Translations under genes and position numbers: made by a program
The notes under the pieces: model-generated
What the model saw: only the letters and a program-made list of their open reading frames with translations
Database searches by the model: none
What the model was told of the DNA's origin: nothing
In this document: piece by piece, positions 16,955-26,161 of the stretch
How positions within the stretch are numbered: position 1 is the first letter of the stretch
Layout: every line of letters begins with the position of its first letter
Source of the DNA: Pseudopedobacter sp037968815
Lineage (GTDB): Bacteria; Bacteroidota; Bacteroidia; Sphingobacteriales; Sphingobacteriaceae
Direction of reading: 5' to 3'
Assembly (NCBI GenBank): GCA_037968815.1
Contig: JBBKWF010000011.1
Span: forward strand, 310,001 to 374,000
DNA: 64,000 nucleotides

Positions 16955-18538
16955 TTAAGGTCTATTAGTATAATAACCTTTAGCTATCCAGTGCTTTAGT
17001 AGATTTTTAATACTTTTATTAAATCGTTCATAGTTTTTATTCTCCTGAGCAGTCCAGCCAGTTTCTGCATAAGCAGCAATTCTGGGATAAGTTTGATAAG
17101 CAATATCTTTTGCTGTAGGGGTCCACTCTGACCACATTTGAGCACCCAAGCCAATCACCAGCTTTTGCTGGTTTTGACCTAAACCGGCTGGGATAGGATT
17201 GAAATTATAAGCTTTTGACAAATCAATCTGTTTATAGCTATAATCTAAATAAGTGTATTTATGATCGGAATTAATTACTTCATAACCTTTATCAATACCA
17301 TATAAGAGATCTTTTGCTTCGCCTTTCCAAAACTGTACAATAGTATTTTTTGATAAAGATTTACTTGCATTTTCTTCTTTTGCCCATTCATGAACATTTT
17401 TGCCTAGTATCTCATTCCAACCAATAATTTTCTTGTTTAAAGAGTCTCCAACAAACTTGGCTATTTCGTTGGTAAAATGGACATGCAGGTCATAATGGTT
17501 ATTGATCTCATGTTTCTTCATATAAGATTCAACACTTTTAGAAGCTTTCCATTCATCAAACTTTACTTCATCCCCTCCGATATGGATATAATTAGACGGG
17601 AATAATAAAGCCACTTCTTTTAAAACCTGATGATAGAAATCTGCAACCTTAGAATCGCTTACATCCAAAACAGCACTTAAAACACCAAAGTTTGTAGGTA
17701 CTTTAATTGCTTTTTTACTGACACCCAAGAAAGGATAACTAGCTATAGCTGCAGAAGAATGACCGGGCATACTAATTTCCGGTATAATATCGATTTGCCT
17801 TTCGCTAGCATAGGTTATGATTTCTTTTATATCTTCTTGTGTGTAGAAACCGCTATGCTCCTTACGGTCGGATAAAGTACTTTTCCATTTTTTACCTGCA
17901 TCATTTATTTGAGAACTATCTCTTTTAGAACCTACTGATGTTAATAGTGGAAACGCTTTAATTTCAATACGCCAGCCTGCATCATTAGTAAGATGCCAAT
18001 GAAATTTATTCATTTTCAATAAAGCCATTTCATCTAAAAGCTGTTTAACGGTTTCTTTTCCATGAAAATAGCGAGCCTCATCTAACATGTAAGACCTCCA
18101 CTTAAAGGCTGGAGAGTCTTCTATCGATAAAAGTGGTAACTGTTTATGATTTGCCAATAACAATTGACGCAAGCTTTGAATGCCATAAAATATTCCAGCT
18201 TCATCAGAAGCTTGAATTTTAATCATTTTTGGCTTAATATCTAATGTATAAGCTTCTGCACTCTTCTTTTTGTCTGAGCTTACGCTAAGCTGTAATTCAA
18301 TTCCCTTATTATCTGAGATAAATTCAAGTTGGAATTCATCTTTTAAGGTTTTCCTCAAATAATCCTTGTAGTTAGAGTTCCCCTTGATAAACAAACCTTT
18401 CGAAAGCTCAAGGTTACCCTTTTGCATTACTACTTGGTTAGGAAATGGGATAATAGGAACTACGCTTTGAGAAAATGCGGTATAAGTAAATAGCATCGCT
18501 AAACAGTTAGCTAAACTAAAATTAAAAAGGTATCTCAT
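16955..18538 (-). CDS. GH20 beta-N-acetylhexosaminidase (527 aa)
   Basis: Second GH20 enzyme of PUL1. The signal peptide is residues 1-23 (ending TAFSQ). The GH20b domain is about 28-140 and the catalytic barrel about 145-500, with HWHLTNDAGWRIEIKAFPLL near the barrel entry. The Asp-Glu catalytic pair is in HIGGDEVKFDEW at about residue 321. It lacks the C-terminal Ig domain of the 10563 enzyme, so the two are not recent duplicates and may act on different linkages or in different compartments. The spacing to neighbours (84 and 59 bp) supports co-transcription. Confidence 0.95.
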   Translation of the reverse strand: MRYLFNFSLANCLAMLFTYTAFSQSVVPIIPFPNQVVMQKGNLELSKGLFIKGNSNYKDYLRKTLKDEFQLEFISDNKGIELQLSVSSDKKKSAEAYTLDIKPKMIKIQASDEAGIFYGIQSLRQLLLANHKQLPLLSIEDSPAFKWRSYMLDEARYFHGKETVKQLLDEMALLKMNKFHWHLTNDAGWRIEIKAFPLLTSVGSKRDSSQINDAGKKWKSTLSDRKEHSGFYTQEDIKEIITYASERQIDIIPEISMPGHSSAAIASYPFLGVSKKAIKVPTNFGVLSAVLDVSDSKVADFYHQVLKEVALLFPSNYIHIGGDEVKFDEWKASKSVESYMKKHEINNHYDLHVHFTNEIAKFVGDSLNKKIIGWNEILGKNVHEWAKEENASKSLSKNTIVQFWKGEAKDLLYGIDKGYEVINSDHKYTYLDYSYKQIDLSKAYNFNPIPAGLGQNQQKLVIGLGAQMWSEWTPTAKDIAYQTYPRIAAYAETGWTAQENKNYERFNKSIKNLLKHWIAKGYYTNRP

Positions 18539-18597
18539 AAAATAGCATTTAAAACCCCATAAGGAAATTTTCCTTATGGGATAATGTTGTTTAAAAG

Positions 18598-20370
18598 TTA
18601 CTGTGAAAGGGAGGCGCCCATTGCGGTTTTGCTAGCTCTACTCTTATTGTTTTGATCTACTGTTAGTAAATCACTTTCTAAGGTTAGGTTTGCCGCTAAT
18701 ACTTGCAGTTGCAGATTGCTCATACCAGATTGAGACGCTACATTTATATCATCCACTAAGGGTATAGTTTTTCCGAATCCACCGTAATTGGCAAAAGCCC
18801 TAAAACTTGTTGTAGCATCGAAGGTTTTGCCAATTACCAAGTTTCCATTATAATCAAAAACTTCGCTTCCTATAGCTGAAGAAATGGGGTTGTTATTTCC
18901 ACCCACATCGATTGATGAGCCTTCATTACCCGAAACTATAGAATTATAAATATTTAGGCTATTGGCATGACTAGGGTTGTTATATATACCAGCACCACCT
19001 AAGCTAGAGGTACTACCAGTACCTCCTTCGTTTTTGCTCACTGTTGAATTTATAAGGTCAACGGTACATAACCCATATAAAGTGATACCCGCTCCAAATG
19101 AAGTCCCGTTATTGTTATTTCTATAAATTGTAGTATTTACAATTACAAATTTAGATTTCTCACGAGCGTATATACCTGCACCTGTTCTAGATGTATTACC
19201 AGTACTACCTACCGCATTATCTGCAATAGTTACATTGAACAGATAGTTGAATGAAGTACGACCGTTGTTGAGTGAATAAATACCTCCTCCAACTCCTCCA
19301 GTTCTATTGCCTGTAACTTCACTATCATACATATATAAAGTAGATCCGTCATTCCAGATTCCGCCTCCGTTACTGGTTGCTGAAAGCCCTATATTATCAG
19401 AAATAATACTATTTCTGAATGTTACATAGGAGTTACCTGTTAAAAAAACACCTGCACAATGAGTACCGGTTTGATTATTTGAGATTTGAGTGTTTTTAAC
19501 CTCTACTTTACTCCCTGCAACAACCATTCCTCCTGCATACCCTCTATTTACCCCAATACCATTTATGGTGATCGAGCTACTTGAAGATTTAGCACTTCCA
19601 TCCTTTATTGTGAAGCCATCAATGGTTACAATTTCATCAACTTCTAGTGGTGCCGTAACGGAAACCACATGATAAACCTTCCCAGAACTCACCTGCCCGC
19701 TCAGGATAGTTTCATTTAGTTTAGGATTAGCAACAGCACCAACTGTAGCTTGTGCTGGATAACCACCTATCAAAGTCACATTTCGGATTATTTCAAAAGT
19801 TTTATCAGCATCGTCAGCATTACTTCCTCCTGTAATGGTAACTCCCGGTTTATAAGTCCCTGCAGCAACATGTATAATATCTCCACTTGCTGCATTATCT
19901 AAAGCTACATCTAATGTGGTAGCTAAGTTCCAGGCCAGACCTGTGTTAGTTTCTAAACCATCCTCTTTAACATAAAAATCTCGAGTATAATCTGGCGGTG
20001 GATCTCCAGCACTTTGAACCAGAGAAAACTCTGCAAAATAATCTTCTGTTACATAAGCAATTATATTGGCTTCTCTTTGTGATGTAGTCCTGTTTTTCTG
20101 AACTACAACTTTTACCGTTTCACTTCCTTGTCCATTAGTTGTTAGAAAAGATATCCAATTAGCATCAGTTTTTAAACGCCATGGTAAATTTGATTCGATA
20201 GCAACTTCAATGGTATCTCCTTCGTTAACCACGGTAGCTCCTAGCTGTGTGAAACTGATATCTGGTTGTTTAGGAATAAAACTTTCTTGATCTATCTTTC
20301 TACATGCCCCTATACTTATTAGCAGTAAAATAAACCCAACAAGTTGAAGGGTGATTGATTTCTTTAACAT
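18598..20370 (-). CDS. BACON-domain lipoprotein with right-handed beta-helix
   Basis: 590-aa surface lipoprotein. Lipobox IGAC (Cys23). A BACON-type Ig domain covers about residues 35-125, with the typical W R L K T D A N W I S F segment and the ANIIAYVTEDYFAEFSLVQSAGD end. After a short linker, DFYVKEDGLETNTG opens a right-handed parallel beta-helix that fills the rest (repeated GGG(I/M) turns and N/S/T-rich strands, as in Pmp-like and DUF1565 proteins). BACON domains are found on PUL surface proteins and help hold enzymes or bind glycans. It could be a surface glycan-binding protein or a lyase-type enzyme; no catalytic set can be named. It is 10 bp from the next gene. Confidence 0.82.
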   Translation of the reverse strand: MLKKSITLQLVGFILLLISIGACRKIDQESFIPKQPDISFTQLGATVVNEGDTIEVAIESNLPWRLKTDANWISFLTTNGQGSETVKVVVQKNRTTSQREANIIAYVTEDYFAEFSLVQSAGDPPPDYTRDFYVKEDGLETNTGLAWNLATTLDVALDNAASGDIIHVAAGTYKPGVTITGGSNADDADKTFEIIRNVTLIGGYPAQATVGAVANPKLNETILSGQVSSGKVYHVVSVTAPLEVDEIVTIDGFTIKDGSAKSSSSSITINGIGVNRGYAGGMVVAGSKVEVKNTQISNNQTGTHCAGVFLTGNSYVTFRNSIISDNIGLSATSNGGGIWNDGSTLYMYDSEVTGNRTGGVGGGIYSLNNGRTSFNYLFNVTIADNAVGSTGNTSRTGAGIYAREKSKFVIVNTTIYRNNNNGTSFGAGITLYGLCTVDLINSTVSKNEGGTGSTSSLGGAGIYNNPSHANSLNIYNSIVSGNEGSSIDVGGNNNPISSAIGSEVFDYNGNLVIGKTFDATTSFRAFANYGGFGKTIPLVDDINVASQSGMSNLQLQVLAANLTLESDLLTVDQNNKSRASKTAMGASLSQ

Positions 20371-20380
20371 AATTTCTTTT

Positions 20381-21331
20381 TTAATTATCAGTGGAAACTA
20401 CAACTAAACCATTTGCGACAGAGCGTTCAACACCTCCACCGTCGTAAGGCCAATTACGCACTACAAAGCGACCTTCATCAAAGCCTGGTACGGTTCGGGT
20501 AAAGAATGTACTAGACCCACCGCCATCAAGATTGATTGAATGGTAAGCTCCAACAGCTTTCATAAACTGAGCAAGATCATCATAATTCATCCCGTTTGAA
20601 TAGTGGAAATTTCTTCCATCTACTACCAACATATACACTTTTGTTCCTGCTTCATTCACGCCTATGCATGTTCTTGGCTCTAGTCGTAAATCTGTTTGAG
20701 GTAAAGGTGTTCCATCCTTTAAAAGCATCACACGTCCACCTACGGCTTCTAGTAAATCGCTTTTTAATAAAGCATAATCATCTTGATCACCTATAACAGC
20801 TTTTCCGTCTCTTTTGATAGCAAAAAAAGTATTCACTTCATCTTGCACACTTGTTTTCAATGCTAACCCCTCTTTATGTAGTATCCCTTGAGGAACTCCA
20901 CTTGTCATATTATAAAAATCTGCGTTTATACCTGCCCATACTTTGTGACCGGCATAATCTTCATATGTAGCTTGTTGGGTCATTTTTTGCATTCCAAAAG
21001 CTGGAGCATTATTAGGTGTAGATGCTTCTATTTTTATACTAGGATTATTTAAATCTACCTCTACTAAGAATACCTTCATAGATAAACCTGTGGTTGACAA
21101 ATACCTAATCTCTGTTGCATTAACACCGGTAGTAATCACATATGTGGTATCATGATTAATAGTAGCAATCAAATTAGAGTTATTTACAACCTTAGTAGCT
21201 ACTTCAGTTTGAGGTATAGCACTATAACTTTCATAAGGTTTTATTAAGCCTTCCTCATTTTTACAACCGACGGTAACCAATAGTGTAAAAACAAACCCTA
21301 ATGACATATATTTTAATTTGCTAATTTTCAT
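20381..21331 (-). CDS. Phosphodiester glycosidase family lipoprotein (NAGPA domain), copy 2
   Basis: 316-aa lipoprotein with lipobox VTVGC (Cys23). The NAGPA domain includes the family core NLDGGGSSTFFTR at about residue 267, preceded by TCIGVNEAGTKVYMLVVDGR. FGMQKMTQQATYEDYAGHKVWAGINADFYN-type sequence upstream is characteristic of the fold. It is longer at the N-terminus than copy 1 and only distantly similar, so the pair may act on different phosphodiesters. It is packed between susD (16 bp) and the BACON gene (10 bp), making it part of the core PUL1 transcript. Confidence 0.88.
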   Translation of the reverse strand: MKISKLKYMSLGFVFTLLVTVGCKNEEGLIKPYESYSAIPQTEVATKVVNNSNLIATINHDTTYVITTGVNATEIRYLSTTGLSMKVFLVEVDLNNPSIKIEASTPNNAPAFGMQKMTQQATYEDYAGHKVWAGINADFYNMTSGVPQGILHKEGLALKTSVQDEVNTFFAIKRDGKAVIGDQDDYALLKSDLLEAVGGRVMLLKDGTPLPQTDLRLEPRTCIGVNEAGTKVYMLVVDGRNFHYSNGMNYDDLAQFMKAVGAYHSINLDGGGSSTFFTRTVPGFDEGRFVVRNWPYDGGGVERSVANGLVVVSTDN

Positions 21332-21347
21332 TGTTCTTAAGATTTAA

Positions 21348-22619
21348 TTAATATCCAAGGTTAGGTTCTAAATTGCTATTGTACTGTAACTCTCGTCCTG
21401 GAATTGGGAGAACTGTTTGATAGTCTAATATACCCAGTGTACTTTCTGCAATATTGTTTCTTACTAAGTCATAAAATCTAAAGTTCTCACCAAAAAGCTC
21501 TAGGTTTCTCTCCTGTAAAATCGCTTCTTGATACTGCTCATCAGAAATTACAGAAACATCCTGTAATCCACGGAATCGACGTAACTCGTTCAAACGAGAA
21601 ATTCCGTTTAAACGTCCTTGTGCCTCCGCACTAATAAGGTATAGCTCCGAAATTCTGGAAACAATAACAGGGTCTTTACCGGTTTGTCCACTCGGATATT
21701 TATTTAAACAGTTAGTTCCAGCAATATTTGTGATAGTGATATTCCTCCTAGTATCAGAATTTGAGTAGGAATCTGTCATCGTTTGTGAAATACGATAAAC
21801 TCCTTGTCCCTTATTAGGGTGCGCATAGGAGTAAAATAAATCAGAGATATTAATCCCCGACTCTTCCGAGCGATTTTCGAATGCAAAAATCACCTCACTA
21901 TTAGTCAGTTTTCTAAAAATCTTCTCAAAACTGTCTAGTTTGTATTTCCCAGAAGTAATAAGAGATTCTGCTACATTAGCCGCTTCAATTTTCTTACCCT
22001 GATCTAATAGAACTCTCGCTTTTAGTGCTGTAGCTGCATCTTTAGAAACATAATAATAGTTGGAAGAAGCATCCAGAAATGTTTCGGCATTCTCCAAATT
22101 TTCTTCTATAAATGTCCATACTTCAGCTTCAGTATTTCTTGGTAGCTTATCCAATGTGTTTTTGCGAAGTATTGGGACCCCACCCCATCTTGTGAGTAAA
22201 CTATAGTAAATATAAGCTCTAAAATAGTAGGCTTCACCCAAGGCTGTATTCCTTAAGCTATTGCTTTCTAGATTTTCACAAATAGAGATTACATTATTAA
22301 CTTGATATAATGCGCCATAATAACCATTCCAGCCACTAGAAACTGCTCCTCCAAGAGGGCTTAATGTTGAATTGATTAAATCAAAAGGAGCTCCAGAAGC
22401 AGTATGCAAGTTTCCTCCAAGAATATCAAATAAGATAAAAGAATACACCCCAGGATCGTTCTGTACATCATTATACATGCCTATACGAAGAGCTGGCAAG
22501 TCTTTTTCTGTAATAGCGTCTGGAGATAATGAAGAGTATGGATAAAGTTCTAATTTATCTGCACATGAACTAAAAAAAAGAAGTCCTGTTAATATGATAA
22601 AATATGTATGTTTTTTCAT
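21348..22619 (-). CDS. SusD/RagB family surface glycan-binding lipoprotein
   Basis: SusD-like lipoprotein that caps the SusC transporter and binds the glycan. The ATG at 22619 gives MKKHTYFIILTGLLFFSSC with a lipobox Cys, so the longer upstream extension is rejected. The TPR-like core is visible in EAYYFRAYIYYSLLTRWGGVP and the C-terminal RNLELFGENFRFYDLVRNN is a diagnostic SusD segment. 423 aa, somewhat short for SusD (usually 450-600). It starts 16 bp after the susC stop, the usual order. Substrate class cannot be read from SusD itself. Confidence 0.95.
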   Translation of the reverse strand: MKKHTYFIILTGLLFFSSCADKLELYPYSSLSPDAITEKDLPALRIGMYNDVQNDPGVYSFILFDILGGNLHTASGAPFDLINSTLSPLGGAVSSGWNGYYGALYQVNNVISICENLESNSLRNTALGEAYYFRAYIYYSLLTRWGGVPILRKNTLDKLPRNTEAEVWTFIEENLENAETFLDASSNYYYVSKDAATALKARVLLDQGKKIEAANVAESLITSGKYKLDSFEKIFRKLTNSEVIFAFENRSEESGINISDLFYSYAHPNKGQGVYRISQTMTDSYSNSDTRRNITITNIAGTNCLNKYPSGQTGKDPVIVSRISELYLISAEAQGRLNGISRLNELRRFRGLQDVSVISDEQYQEAILQERNLELFGENFRFYDLVRNNIAESTLGILDYQTVLPIPGRELQYNSNLEPNLGY

Positions 22620-22635
22620 GATTTTGAACTTGAGT

Positions 22636-25600
22636 TTAAAAACTAATATTTGTTCCAATGCTGTAAGTACGCGGTTGAGGATTATTTAAAGCATCTATAC
22701 CAGAAAATCTTGGATCTAAACTTGTGTTAACCTCTGGATCCCATCCGGAATATCTTGTCCATAAAAACAGATTGTCAACCTGTGCAAATATTCTCACCTG
22801 ACTTAGCTTAAGTTTGCTAACAGTAATGGTTGGCAAATTATAACTCATGGTAACTGCTCTAAGTCTTATGAATGAGGCATCTTCTAAAAACCTAGTTGAG
22901 TTTCTAGTATTAAAAGTTTCACTTGAGATGGCTCTTGGATATACATTTGTAGTTCCAGGACCGGTCCATCGGTTTAAGCCATATTCTTCTAATGAAGCAA
23001 ACCTATATCCTACTCTACCTAACCCATTAGGCTTCCACTGTGAATAGATATTTGCACCGTAGCTAAAGGTTGTTAAAACATCTAATTGTAGGTTTTTATA
23101 ACGAAAACTATTGCTTAACCCACCAGAAAATTTTGGATTAGAAGAACCTATGGTAACACGATCATCATCATTTATGATTCCATTATCATCTAAATCAGAC
23201 CATCTTACATCACCTGCTCTAACACCTAAATCAAATTGGCGTTGCGGAACCTCTCCGTCATATTGATAAATCCCATTTGCTTCAAATAAGTAATAGGAAC
23301 CAATATCTCTTCCTACTTTTAGCGCCCTATTATCACCAATTGAAATCGCGTTATTATCGTTCTCTATTAATGAAAGTATTTTATTCTTATTGGTAGCGAT
23401 ATTGAAGTTAGAAGTCCACTTTACTTTTCCTAGTCTAAAGTTTGAATTGGCCGTGAATTCCAATCCTTTATTCTCCATCGACCCAATATTTGAAATAATA
23501 CTTGTCATTCCGCTTGTAGAATGGATTGGCATGCTATAAAGTAAATCGGTAGTTTTTTTGTAGTAGGCGTCTACAGATAAGTTCAACCTGTTTTTCAATA
23601 AAGAGATGTCAAAGCCAATATCGTATTGATCTGCTTTTTCCCAAGTTAAATCCTCATTTCCAAAGGATGATACTGAAATACCACTAAGTCCTCCATAGTT
23701 TTGTCCTCCTGCAATAAGTGGCTGATAAGCATAGTTTCCGATACCATCTTGATTTCCTGTTTTACCGTAACTCGCTCTAAGTTTCAAGTCTAAATCAGTC
23801 TTTTTCATAAAGTCTTCTTTAGAGATATTCCATCCGAAAGATATTGAAGGAAAAGTTCCCCAACGGTTATCCTTTTTAAATTTGGAAGAACCGTCAGTTC
23901 TAAGGGTAGCAGTAACAATATACTTATCATCATATGAAACCGTCCCTCTACCAAAATATGACTCTAGGGCATATTCACTAGGAGAACCACTTGCACCAAA
24001 AATCTCAGAAGCTACAGAAACAACTCCCAAAGAAGGCGATGGAAAACCACGAGCATCTATATTTGAGCCTCTTGACTGAAGCTTTTGAAAAGAATGACCT
24101 AACAAGCCACTAACTTCATATTTCCCAAAGTTGTTGTTGTAATTCGCAATATTTTCTGTCAGGTAATTTTGTATTAACCTGTTGTTATCAATTAACCTTC
24201 CAACACCTGTACCGTATGGATGTCTTTCATTATAGTAGGTATAATCATAAGTGTAACCAATATCTGCACTAAAAGAAGACTTAAAAGAAATGTTTTTTGT
24301 AACATCAACCTTTCCATAATAAGTCCCCAAATACCTAAAATTATCTACATAAGCCGTTTGCTCATTTAGTATTTGTACTGGATTATGGCGTGTTAATTCA
24401 TCTGTTCCTCCAACATAGTAATCACCATTTGGTTTGAAGGGTCTATCAAAAGGACGCTGTTCTATTGCTCTAGCGATTATTGTAGAACCAATATTTGCTC
24501 CTGGAACTTGGTTATTATGGATATAGTTTCCTATGTTATTCATCCCCACTTCTAACCAGTCCTTGAATTTATGACTAAACTTAGTATTAAGGTTATATTT
24601 ATCGATTGAATTATTATGTATTACCCCTTGTTGATCTGTAAAGCCAAGCCCAACATAATACTTGGTCTGGTCTGTAGCTCCAGAAAAATTGGTATTGATG
24701 TTTTTGAAATATCCTTTCTGTAGAATAAGATCTAACCAATCTGTATCGGGTCTGTTTCCAAATGGGTTAGATATTGGAAGCTTATAATTAGCATCTCCAA
24801 CATTTAATCCATATTGCTTATTATAGTTTACCTGTCCTTCATTAAACTGTGTAATATAAAGTTCTGAGCTGGACAGCTTCAATTTGTTTTTATTAGCAAA
24901 TTCTGAGAATCCAGTTGTAACATCTACCTTCACCATTCCCTTACCGCTTTTTCCGGATTTGGTGGTGATTAAAATCACACCGTTGCTGGCTCTCGACCCG
25001 TAAATAGCAGCAGAAGCAGCATCTTTCAAGATTTCTATTGACTCTATATCTGCATGGTTAAATGCAGCAAGTGGACTATAGCTTTCCCCAAAATCATATA
25101 TAGATAGGCTAGAACTATTGATAGGAACACCATCAACCACATATAAAGGATTATTTCCTGCACTTATTGACGAAGTCCCTCTAATAGAAACTCTTTCTGC
25201 AGACGCCAAGTTTCCAGACCCTACTGATAGGTTTACTCCAGCAATCCTTCCTTCAAGAAGCCTTGCAGGAGACGACACCTGTCTAATATCTTCATCTTTA
25301 AACTTAACACTACCTATAGCACTCGTTAATAGCTCTCTTTTCTGACTTCCATAACCAATTACTACAATCTCACTTAAAGCAGATTGGGCTTGTTTTAAAT
25401 ATACATTGATTACTTTCTTGTCTCCTAAAACAACTTCCTGAGTAACAAACCCTATAAATGAAACCACCAATACTGTACTGGGTTCGGCTTCTTTAAGCAT
25501 AAAATTGCCATTTGCGTCAGTTGTGGTAGAGATAGATGCACCTTTTATCGACACACTTGCACCAGGCAAAGGGCCACCTTGCTCATCTGTGATTTTCCCT

Positions 25601-26004
25601 CTAATAGGTTCATTTATCTGAATAATGAAAGCTTTTTCTGCACTCGTTTTTTTGTTTATAAAAATAGTATTGTTTTCTAAGGAGTATTCGTAAGGCTGAC
25701 CTTTTAAAAGCTGATCTAATGCAATATTTAAATCAGTATTCTTTAAATTGATATTTACATTACGAGCATCTTTTAGCTCATTATGTTTATAAAAAAGAAA
25801 GTAGCCAGTCTGTTTTTCTATCACCTTTAACACTTGGGCTATGGGTACGTTCTTTGCTGTATAATTTATTTTCTGAGAATAGCTTTTTGCGTTAAGCTGA
25901 AAAATACTTAGAATCAATAAAACAACAGTGAGCTTCATTACCAGAAAAATTTTAAACGGATAGGGTCTACAATCAGGGGCTTTCCCGTGAAATATTAAAT
26001 GCAT
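22636..26004 (-). CDS. SusC/RagA TonB-dependent outer membrane transporter with STN signalling domain
   Basis: 1122-aa SusC transporter. The start at 26004 gives a 22-residue leader before MKLTVVLLILSIFQLNAKSYSQ, a signal peptide that could itself start at 25938. An STN domain (about residues 48-118) means it can signal to FecR. A carboxypeptidase-like domain (about 132-205) has TDEQGGPLPGASVSIKG. The plug (about 220-345) has PLYVVDGVPI and the ASNGVILITTKSG motif. The barrel closes at ...YSIGTNISF. It imports the large oligosaccharide product with SusD. The FecR and sigma genes directly upstream form the usual trans-envelope induction circuit. Confidence 0.97.
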   Translation of the reverse strand: MHLIFHGKAPDCRPYPFKIFLVMKLTVVLLILSIFQLNAKSYSQKINYTAKNVPIAQVLKVIEKQTGYFLFYKHNELKDARNVNINLKNTDLNIALDQLLKGQPYEYSLENNTIFINKKTSAEKAFIIQINEPIRGKITDEQGGPLPGASVSIKGASISTTTDANGNFMLKEAEPSTVLVVSFIGFVTQEVVLGDKKVINVYLKQAQSALSEIVVIGYGSQKRELLTSAIGSVKFKDEDIRQVSSPARLLEGRIAGVNLSVGSGNLASAERVSIRGTSSISAGNNPLYVVDGVPINSSSLSIYDFGESYSPLAAFNHADIESIEILKDAASAAIYGSRASNGVILITTKSGKSGKGMVKVDVTTGFSEFANKNKLKLSSSELYITQFNEGQVNYNKQYGLNVGDANYKLPISNPFGNRPDTDWLDLILQKGYFKNINTNFSGATDQTKYYVGLGFTDQQGVIHNNSIDKYNLNTKFSHKFKDWLEVGMNNIGNYIHNNQVPGANIGSTIIARAIEQRPFDRPFKPNGDYYVGGTDELTRHNPVQILNEQTAYVDNFRYLGTYYGKVDVTKNISFKSSFSADIGYTYDYTYYNERHPYGTGVGRLIDNNRLIQNYLTENIANYNNNFGKYEVSGLLGHSFQKLQSRGSNIDARGFPSPSLGVVSVASEIFGASGSPSEYALESYFGRGTVSYDDKYIVTATLRTDGSSKFKKDNRWGTFPSISFGWNISKEDFMKKTDLDLKLRASYGKTGNQDGIGNYAYQPLIAGGQNYGGLSGISVSSFGNEDLTWEKADQYDIGFDISLLKNRLNLSVDAYYKKTTDLLYSMPIHSTSGMTSIISNIGSMENKGLEFTANSNFRLGKVKWTSNFNIATNKNKILSLIENDNNAISIGDNRALKVGRDIGSYYLFEANGIYQYDGEVPQRQFDLGVRAGDVRWSDLDDNGIINDDDRVTIGSSNPKFSGGLSNSFRYKNLQLDVLTTFSYGANIYSQWKPNGLGRVGYRFASLEEYGLNRWTGPGTTNVYPRAISSETFNTRNSTRFLEDASFIRLRAVTMSYNLPTITVSKLKLSQVRIFAQVDNLFLWTRYSGWDPEVNTSLDPRFSGIDALNNPQPRTYSIGTNISF

Positions 26005-26011
26005 ACTTTTG
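25981..26011 (+). promoter_or_regulatory. Plus-strand promoter inside the susC leader
   Basis: TTTC (25981-25984), a 19-bp spacer, then a perfect TACTTTTG (26004-26011). It points away from susC, against its direction of transcription. A transcription start is expected near 26018, and a terminator with a T-run sits 70 bp further on. Confidence 0.6.
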
Positions 26012-26017
26012 TATGGT

Positions 26018-26118
26018 TTAGATTAATGGTTATTGATACGCTATTAGTAATTATTTTTAATTTGAACTGCCCTATCTAATAAGGCATAACGGGAGTGTTA
26101 GTCGCACTTCCGTTTTTT
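26018..26118 (+). ncRNA. Predicted antisense RNA opposite the susC 5' leader
   Basis: The interval between the plus-strand promoter and the plus-strand terminator would yield an RNA of about 100 nt, complementary to the 5' UTR of susC mRNA. In Bacteroides, antisense RNAs of the DonS type lie in the same place, between an anti-sigma gene and susC, and repress it. Position, size and direction match; the ends are inferred. Confidence 0.5.
26089..26118 (+). terminator. Plus-strand terminator between fecR and susC
   Basis: ACGGGAGTG (26089-26097) pairs with CACTTCCGT (26105-26113), with one G-T pair, then runs into seven T on the plus strand. On the minus strand, where fecR and susC are read, no T-run follows, so it serves plus-strand transcription. 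Confidence 0.65.
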
Positions 26119-26161
26119 TATCCAATCTTTTACGGCTTTTTACTTTTTCATAGTTATTAAT

